From contig JBCCLH010000027.1 of assembly GCA_039026955.1 (NCBI GenBank), forward strand, positions 1 through 64,000: a stretch of 64,000 nucleotides of DNA. Reading direction: 5' to 3'. Shown in pieces: positions 58,734 to 64,000 of this stretch (its first letter is position 1; each line of letters opens with the position of its first letter). The notes under the pieces are model-generated. The model made no database searches, was not told where the DNA came from, and saw nothing but the letters and a program-made list of their open reading frames with translations. Origin of the DNA: Kordia sp039026955. Lineage in GTDB: Bacteria; Bacteroidota; Bacteroidia; Flavobacteriales; Flavobacteriaceae. A program made the translations under genes and the position numbers.

Positions 58734-59299
58734 TGAAACGTTATTTTATACCGCTTTTTGTGCTTTTTATAGCATGTACGAATCAATCAATAGATCATGA
58801 TCAACAGATTTATGGTCTTGTAATTAATCAAGTCGCATATCCAGTACCACCTCCGCCGCCACCATCTACATCAACAGAAGATGTTCAACTTATGGGCGCT
58901 AGTATTATTGATTCGATCAGAAGCGTTCCAATGAAAATTGCTGTTTTTCCTTATAAAATCAAATTTTCATTAAAAGATGAAAATGATAAAATTAAGGCAG
59001 ATAGTCTTGTTGATTACAGCGAGTCAAAAATACCTGTAGATTTTGACAGACTTATAGCAAGAGAAAATATTTTATTAGAGCTTCTCAGTGGTGAACAAAA
59101 TAATTTATCAAAAATATACACTATTTATGATGGTTTATTAAAGGTATCTGACATTCAATATAACAAAGAAAATACCAAAGCGATTATATTAGTTTCGTTT
59201 TCAAGAGGGAAGCTATCCGGCTCGCTTATTCAATTTTATCTTGAAAAAGAAAACGATCAATGGAAAATTATTTCAAGTAAGACGTTGCTTGTATCATAG
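58733..59299 (+). CDS. Lipoprotein with poly-Pro segment
   Basis: The lipobox 'LFIAC' puts Cys at 15. A run of six Pro (about 39-45) forms a stiff spacer before a domain of about 140 residues. The C-terminal strands 'AIILVSFSRGKLSGSLIQF' and 'LEKENDQWKIISSKTLLV' resemble the end of NTF2/lumazine-binding-like proteins, a weak hint. It overlaps the upstream lipoprotein gene by one base, so both are surely made together. Confidence 0.65.
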   Translation: MKRYFIPLFVLFIACTNQSIDHDQQIYGLVINQVAYPVPPPPPPSTSTEDVQLMGASIIDSIRSVPMKIAVFPYKIKFSLKDENDKIKADSLVDYSESKIPVDFDRLIARENILLELLSGEQNNLSKIYTIYDGLLKVSDIQYNKENTKAIILVSFSRGKLSGSLIQFYLEKENDQWKIISSKTLLVS

Positions 59300-59356
59300 A
59301 ATTGCTCATTGCAACTTGAATTGTAATTATTTGTAGATGAATTAAAAATAGATTCG

Positions 59357-59872
59357 ATGAATATGACCATAGTAAACTCTATACCAATGAAACAAATACT
59401 CCTAAAATCATTATTGATAGCATTGTATTGTTTCCTATTTAAAACAGTACTAGAGATCTTCATTGAATGGACTAATATACTTCCTTTACATGTACATGCA
59501 CATACATGGGGCAAATTCAGAAGATCAGTGTCCTATGTTTTATTAGATTTTGCCTTTTATTTTTGGATATATATTGTAGTGACAATCAGTTTTTATGTAT
59601 TAGTTTCTTATGTGAAAAAAGTAAAATCATGGATATGGTATGTAATAGTAACTGTTTTTGTCTTTGTTATATTATTGTTTCAACATAATTTTCAATTTCC
59701 GACAAAGAATTATTATTTACCTTCTACACAAGAAATCAATTATAAACTTATTGAACAATTTATCGTATATACTTGTGCAACCTACATGATGATTTCTTTA
59801 GTGATCGCTCATCAAAAAGCTACTAGATTGAGCATAGATCAAGAAAATTTTAAACGGAAAATTACCAATTAA
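59357..59872 (+). CDS. Four-helix membrane protein of unknown family
   Basis: Hydrophobic helices lie at about 14-34, 56-84, 92-112 and 135-155. Between the first two, 'LPLHVHAHTWGKFRRSVSYV' is rich in His and could bind metal. The tail is charged ('IDQENFKRKITN'). A later ATG (59387) would shorten it by ten residues and place Lys before the first helix. It is the last gene before the GG-leader peptide. Confidence 0.62.
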   Translation: MNMTIVNSIPMKQILLKSLLIALYCFLFKTVLEIFIEWTNILPLHVHAHTWGKFRRSVSYVLLDFAFYFWIYIVVTISFYVLVSYVKKVKSWIWYVIVTVFVFVILLFQHNFQFPTKNYYLPSTQEINYKLIEQFIVYTCATYMMISLVIAHQKATRLSIDQENFKRKITN

Positions 59873-59978
59873 GATTTGACATTCCCCTCATAAGTTAATA
59901 CTGCAACTACTGGAAGAAAAAACTTTCGAATAGAATAATTTTATATATTTAAGTCAGTATTAACTTAATTAAAACAGC

Positions 59979-60200
59979 ATGAAAAAAAAGAGTTTACAAA
60001 ACTTACATTTAAAAAGAGCTACTGTTAGTAATTTAGATGACATTGCTGGCGGATATCAACAAACCTCTGGAAGCGGCGGTTCATCGACTGTAAATACATT
60101 TACAAGAGGCGGCTGCGACTTTCCTACAATTGGTCATGACGATGGTCCAAATTGCCTTAGTGCAAGTGACTGGGGCTGGTGTTGGTGTCATGGAATTTAA
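59979..60200 (+). CDS. GG-leader peptide precursor (4 Cys core)
   Basis: The leader 'MKKKSLQNLHLKRATVSNLD' with Gly-Gly at 24-25 matches the five precursors at 30-37 kb. The core is Gly/Ser-rich at first and then has four Cys, two in the aromatic 'WGWCWCHGI' end. No modification or export gene is adjacent. It has its own terminator, so it may be expressed on its own. Confidence 0.72.
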   Translation: MKKKSLQNLHLKRATVSNLDDIAGGYQQTSGSGGSSTVNTFTRGGCDFPTIGHDDGPNCLSASDWGWCWCHGI

Positions 60201-60204
60201 CAAA

Positions 60205-60230
60205 AAAAGCGAACTGAAAAGTTCGCTTTT
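60205..60230 (+). terminator. Terminator after the GG-leader peptide gene
   Basis: AAAAGCGAACT pairs with AGTTCGCTTTT across four bases. It lies 5 bp after the stop codon and may also serve the convergent amylase gene. Confidence 0.8.
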
Positions 60231-60254
60231 ATAATATGCTTTAATGTCTTTCTT

Positions 60255-61895
60255 TTATAAATGCAACAACACAATAGAGAACTCCGAATCAATGATTACT
60301 TTTCCGTTGGTAACGGTTGCTGATTTTCCTGAGTAATGATCAGTGATGCTTATGCCGTCTGTGAACTGTCCGCCGACATTGATTTCTTTTTTACCTTTTG
60401 GTAAATCTAGTCCGATAACCACTTTGTCCGTTTTATAAGTTCTTGAGAATGTATAAGGACTTGCAGAAATCATTTTGTGAGTTCCCGCACCAATCGCAGG
60501 ATGTGCTTTTCGGAATTGTCCTAATTTTTGCCAGTGCGTCAATAAGGCTTTCGTTTCTGCATCTTCAAGCATGTCCCAATTCATGAATGAACGTAAGGTT
60601 GCATCAGTTGTGGCGCCTTCTATGATGAGAGAACGCTTGGTTTCATCTCCGTAATAGATTTGTGAGATTCCTGGCGTTAATAATAATTTTGTGGCCGATT
60701 CGTATGTTTTTGTTCTCGCTTTGTCAAAAGGTGTGGCGTCGTCATGCGAAGTGACATAATTCATGATACTTTTTCCCTTTAAATCAGTTTGTAGCGCTTT
60801 ACTATATTTAGAAAAAATGGTTTCATAATCTTTCTTTGCATCGTGTTTGAATTGAAAATTGATCAAATTATCAAAACCATTCGCGAAATAATCTACTTTT
60901 TGATCGCCAAAATCATACAAACGTTTTCCATCAATTCCATACCCGTATAATTCGCCCAACACATAAAAACTACTGTCATCTAAAACTGCATCCGGATTTG
61001 CCTTTTTCCAATCTGCAAAAGCGATTTGTGCTTGCGTATTCAAATCCGCCCAAGCGCCTTCTTCTACATGTTTAACCGTATCCACTCGGTATCCGTCAAC
61101 ACCATATTTACGGACATAATCTGTCAACCACTTGATGATATAATTTCTTGGACTTTTCACCAAACCTGATTTTTCAAAGAACACATCTAGCTCTTTTACT
61201 TCCGCTTCGTAGCGACCTTCGGCTTTCCATTTTTCAGCTAATGGAGTAGGCAAGGAGACAGCTTCTTCACTATTTGTCAATATATCAGGAAGATTTTCTA
61301 CCAAAGTACAGCTGATAAACGTATCGTAGCTTTTGTACTGACAATTTGGTTCCGTACGAACCCAGTTGTTATCCCAAACAGGATCAATCTCTGTTACAGG
61401 ACCTGTATGATTCATAACAACATCCATTAGAATACGAATGCCGCGTTTGTGTGCGGTTTCTATTAATTCTTTAAATTCTGCTTCGGTTCCAAAATTTGGA
61501 TCAAACTGTGTCCAGTCTTTTGTCCAGTATCCGTGGAATGCATACGTATTTCCAGTACCTTCATCTGTACTGTCGTGAATCTGTTCTAACACAGGAGAAA
61601 ACCAGATCGCATTCACGCCTAAATCGTCAAAATATCCTTCTTTTATTTTTTGTGTAATTCCAGCCATGTCACCGCCCATAAAACCTCTTAATTTTCCAGT
61701 TTCTTTGGTACGATTAAAGTTGAGGTCGTTTGCTGTGTTTCCATTGTTGAAACGATCCGTAAGGAGGAAATACACGTTGGCGCCTTCCCAAACAAATGGT
61801 TGTGGTTCAACAGTCGTTTTTACCACTTCAGATGGTTTCGATTCGCATCCAAATAAACAGAAAGAGATGCAGACTAAGAAGAATATTTGCTTCAT
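60255..61895 (-). CDS. Alpha-amylase family (GH13) lipoprotein
   Basis: The lipobox 'CLFGC' anchors it (Cys about 17). GH13 motifs follow: 'DVVMNHTG' (region I), 'VDGYRVDTVKHVE' with the nucleophile Asp (region II), 'FYVLGELYGYG' with the acid Glu (region III) and 'NYVTSHDDATPF' with the third Asp (region IV). A C-terminal beta domain ends the protein. It hydrolyses alpha-glucans such as starch or glycogen, facing the periplasm or the surface. It is not next to a SusC/D pair here. Confidence 0.92.
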   Translation of the reverse strand: MKQIFFLVCISFCLFGCESKPSEVVKTTVEPQPFVWEGANVYFLLTDRFNNGNTANDLNFNRTKETGKLRGFMGGDMAGITQKIKEGYFDDLGVNAIWFSPVLEQIHDSTDEGTGNTYAFHGYWTKDWTQFDPNFGTEAEFKELIETAHKRGIRILMDVVMNHTGPVTEIDPVWDNNWVRTEPNCQYKSYDTFISCTLVENLPDILTNSEEAVSLPTPLAEKWKAEGRYEAEVKELDVFFEKSGLVKSPRNYIIKWLTDYVRKYGVDGYRVDTVKHVEEGAWADLNTQAQIAFADWKKANPDAVLDDSSFYVLGELYGYGIDGKRLYDFGDQKVDYFANGFDNLINFQFKHDAKKDYETIFSKYSKALQTDLKGKSIMNYVTSHDDATPFDKARTKTYESATKLLLTPGISQIYYGDETKRSLIIEGATTDATLRSFMNWDMLEDAETKALLTHWQKLGQFRKAHPAIGAGTHKMISASPYTFSRTYKTDKVVIGLDLPKGKKEINVGGQFTDGISITDHYSGKSATVTNGKVIIDSEFSIVLLHL

Positions 61896-62118
61896 TTTGC
61901 AGATAAATTTTGTGTTAATCTATTGCAATATAAAAGTTACTGCGCTTTTTTCATATCGTAAAATTAAGATTGCAGCAAAAAAGACAAACTACAACGATTG
62001 AGTTGTTAATTTTCTTGATAACTTATTTTAGTTTCTTGCGGAAAAAACAAAAATAAAGGTCAATTTTTATGGTTTTATGAAATAGAAATGGCTTTTTAAA
62101 ATGATAATTGAGGAATTA

Positions 62119-62895
62119 TTATTTTTTCTTCTGTCTGCTCAAGACTTTATATTCTTCATAACAGTCATTGATCGCATCTAATACTTGAAGATCATTCGCG
62201 TTGGTGATAAACGTTTTGGAATAATTACATAACGATAAAATTTCGTCAATGTCTACACGTTCCACTTGTAGTAATTCGCGCAGCATTTGGCGGTCGAATT
62301 TAGAAGACAGTAAATCTCGAATTTTATCATCTTCTTTCATACGACGCAATTTGCGCATTTGTTGAGGCTTTTTGCCGAACAGATTTTGTAAGAAATCTGC
62401 TGGGTTAAAGATCGCTCCTAATACTGAAGAAATGGCTCCTGGCGCTTTTTCTCCTGCTTCGTATCCTGTAGAAAGTCCCGCAATTCGATAACGATAGTTT
62501 GGACGTATCGGAACATTTTTGGCATCAATTTCTAAGTAACCTGTCAATTGATATGGCGTTAACACTACTTTTTCTAGCGCAAATGCCAATTCGGTCATTC
62601 TGATCGTAGAAGAACCTTTGTATTTCAGCATATCATTGGTGACACGCACTTTAATCGATTTAAATCCCAAGAACGAAAAGAATAAAACATCATCCGCTTT
62701 GGCGTCGATTTCAAATTCTCCTTTTTCATTGGTAATTACTCCTTTGATAGTTGTCAAATTCACAACGTGCACCGTTTTCATGGGTTTATCGTCCGCGTCA
62801 TTTACAACTTTTGCATACAATTTTTTCATTTCCTCCTGTGCAGAAAGTGTGGAAACGGCTAAAAATAAAAGTAGTAGGGTATATACTTTTTTCAT
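62119..62895 (-). CDS. Secreted carboxypeptidase-regulatory-like protein
   Basis: After a signal peptide (1-19) residues 25-105 form a CarboxypepD_reg-like beta sandwich ('HVVNLTTIKGVITNEKGEFE', 'DDVLFFSFLGFKSIKVRV'). This domain is common before TonB barrels, but here no barrel follows. The remaining 150 residues are helical and basic ('KPQQMRKLRRMKEDDKIRDL'). Its role is unknown; it may bind envelope proteins. Single gene, with a terminator on its upstream side belonging to the helicase gene. Confidence 0.8.
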   Translation of the reverse strand: MKKVYTLLLLFLAVSTLSAQEEMKKLYAKVVNDADDKPMKTVHVVNLTTIKGVITNEKGEFEIDAKADDVLFFSFLGFKSIKVRVTNDMLKYKGSSTIRMTELAFALEKVVLTPYQLTGYLEIDAKNVPIRPNYRYRIAGLSTGYEAGEKAPGAISSVLGAIFNPADFLQNLFGKKPQQMRKLRRMKEDDKIRDLLSSKFDRQMLRELLQVERVDIDEILSLCNYSKTFITNANDLQVLDAINDCYEEYKVLSRQKKK

Positions 62896-62960
62896 GTATG
62901 CATTTTTAAAAAATTAGTGCTTTTGACTAATTGTCGTATAAAAGTACTAAACAAAACAAT

Positions 62961-62986
62961 AAAAAGTGCGCGAATGCACACTTTTT
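62961..62986 (-). terminator. Terminator after the DEAD-box helicase gene
   Basis: AAAAAGTG pairs with CACTTTTT, with inner pairs around one mismatch. On the minus strand the stem ends in T. It sits 24 bp past the helicase stop. Confidence 0.65.
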
Positions 62987-63009
62987 ACTAAATATTAACA
63001 ATATTGTCC

Positions 63010-64000
63010 TTATTTTCTTCTCGATCTTCCTCTGAATCGCTCATTTGGACTGTCATTTCTACGACGTCTTCCACTGTTAGAAGAAGTATTGTTTTCGCTT
63101 CTGCGACTTCTTCGTTTGCGATCGCCACCATTTCCACCGTCACGGCGTCTTTTTCCGCCATCTCTACGACGTCTTCCGCCTCCGCCACCTGTGTTGGTAG
63201 ATTCTTCCACATTCACAAATCGCCCGTCTACTTTAAAGTCCGTAAAATGCGCTAATACCTTTTCTTTCTTGTCATTATCGGTATTAAAGAATGAAAAACT
63301 TTCTTTCACATCTACTTTGTATACATCTTCGCGACCTAAGTTTAAAGTTTCCTTTAAGAAATCCTTCAAGCGCATCCAATCATAACCATCTTTTGATCCT
63401 ACATTGATAAAATAACGCGTGCTGTGTTCGTTGCTTCCACCACGAGAAGAACGATCTTCACTATTGCCTTTCGGCTGATTCAGATCACGTTTGTTTTTGT
63501 AATAGTTGTAGAAGCGATTAAATTCCACAGAAACCATACGTTTAATCAATTCTTCTTTCGAAGTATCTTCAAAGATTTCCATGATTTTTGGCAAGTATTC
63601 GTCCACTTGCTCGTTGGCTTCTGTATTGTGAATTTTATTGGCTAAGTGAAATAGCTGAATCTGGCAGATTTCAATTCCTGTTGGAATATTTTTTTGCTCA
63701 AATTTCTTTTGAATTTTACGCTCAACCGATTTGATTTTGCGCATTTCACTTTTGGTCACAATCACCATAGAAACTCCCGTTTTCCCCGCACGTCCTGTAC
63801 GTCCGCTTCGGTGTGTATAAGTTTCTACTTCATCTGGCAGTTGATAGTTAATTACGTGTGTAATATCGTCTACGTCAATTCCACGTGCAGCGACATCGGT
63901 TGCTACTAACATTTGAATTTGACGCGTACGGAAGGCTTTCATTACTAAATCACGTTGATTCTGACTTAAATCTCCATGTAAAGCGCCTGCACTGTAACCG
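63010..64000 (-). CDS. DEAD-box RNA helicase, C-terminal part (cut by window end)
   Basis: The frame is open to the window edge, and the residues before the first ATG ('GALHGDLSQNQRD') belong to the helicase core, so the gene continues beyond 64000. Motifs V ('ATDVAARGIDV') and VI ('HRSGRTGRAG') are present. A DbpA-type RNA-binding domain follows ('RYFINVGSKDGYDWMRLKDF', 'FTDFKVDGRFVNVEE'), then an Arg/Gly/Asp-rich tail of about 60 residues. DbpA-type helicases act on 23S rRNA and ribosome assembly. Related flavobacterial proteins are often named DeaD/CsdA. Confidence 0.9.
   Translation of the reverse strand, partial: GYSAGALHGDLSQNQRDLVMKAFRTRQIQMLVATDVAARGIDVDDITHVINYQLPDEVETYTHRSGRTGRAGKTGVSMVIVTKSEMRKIKSVERKIQKKFEQKNIPTGIEICQIQLFHLANKIHNTEANEQVDEYLPKIMEIFEDTSKEELIKRMVSVEFNRFYNYYKNKRDLNQPKGNSEDRSSRGGSNEHSTRYFINVGSKDGYDWMRLKDFLKETLNLGREDVYKVDVKESFSFFNTDNDKKEKVLAHFTDFKVDGRFVNVEESTNTGGGGGRRRRDGGKRRRDGGNGGDRKRRSRRSENNTSSNSGRRRRNDSPNERFRGRSRRK

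Noticed and set aside
1..64000. tRNA or rRNA genes
   Set aside because: No clover-leaf with a T-loop and CCA-like end, and no rRNA-like stretch, was seen on either strand by eye.

Overview
The window looks like a chromosomal segment of a marine Flavobacteriaceae member (Bacteroidota), closest in flavour to Kordia. The DNA is AT-rich and start sites lack clear Shine-Dalgarno sequences. Several promoters carry the Bacteroidota -7 box TAnnTTTG. Two proteins end in type IX secretion (T9SS type A) sorting domains. There are many lipoproteins, a TonB-dependent receptor, an ECF sigma/anti-sigma pair, and six small peptides with the double-glycine leader typical of Bacteroidota natural-product precursors. 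The species is inferred from general knowledge, not from a search.

Layout: 0-3 kb, a VWA protein and a MoxR/Mg-chelatase-I-like AAA+ ATPase. 3-6.4 kb, an ankyrin protein, a DOMON-like T9SS cargo, a class 3 lipase and a very small protein that is little more than a T9SS sorting domain. 6.5-10.4 kb, a membrane AraC regulator and a tight operon (DJ-1/PfpI, beta-lactamase-fold hydrolase, two NTF2-like proteins). 10.7-13.8 kb, a thioesterase, a 162-bp element with 21-bp perfect inverted ends, and a CotH lipoprotein. 13.9-25.3 kb, a cell-envelope locus with a VIT/VWA protein, three caspase-fold (clan CD-like) proteins, a barrel-like secreted protein and a lipoprotein. 25.7-29.5 kb, housekeeping genes and paralogous small membrane proteins. 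29.6-37.4 kb, an island of GG-leader peptides, two large regulators and a repeated structured RNA family. 37.4-42.9 kb, cobalamin uptake (ATPase, permease, binding protein, riboswitch, TonB receptor). 43-47.6 kb, an S41 protease lipoprotein and an ECF sigma operon with two DUF4252 proteins. 47.7-54.9 kb, purB, a sirtuin, a TrmH-type methyltransferase and others. 55.1-60.2 kb, a run of unfamiliar lipoproteins and membrane proteins led by a JAMM-like lipoprotein. 60.2-64 kb, an alpha-amylase lipoprotein, a carboxypeptidase-regulatory-like protein and a DEAD-box helicase cut by the window end.

Two systems look most worth attention. First, in the 13.9-25.3 kb locus the VIT/VWA protein and the lipoprotein 8.5 kb downstream share an ungapped C-terminal domain of about 73 residues. 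Both genes are also preceded by a nearly identical 45-bp element, built on a 21-bp-period direct repeat and lying exactly 64 bp before each ATG. This ties the flanks of the caspase-fold genes into one regulon-like unit. Second, four copies of an approximately 120-nt non-coding RNA lie around the GG-leader peptide genes. Three have sigma-54-type (-24/-12) promoters. All keep a 16-nt G/U-rich core and a terminator, and at least two copies show a compensated hairpin. The peptide genes surround a TPR-transmembrane-AraC regulator and a propeller/LytTR regulator, which suggests (inference only) a peptide-sensing circuit.
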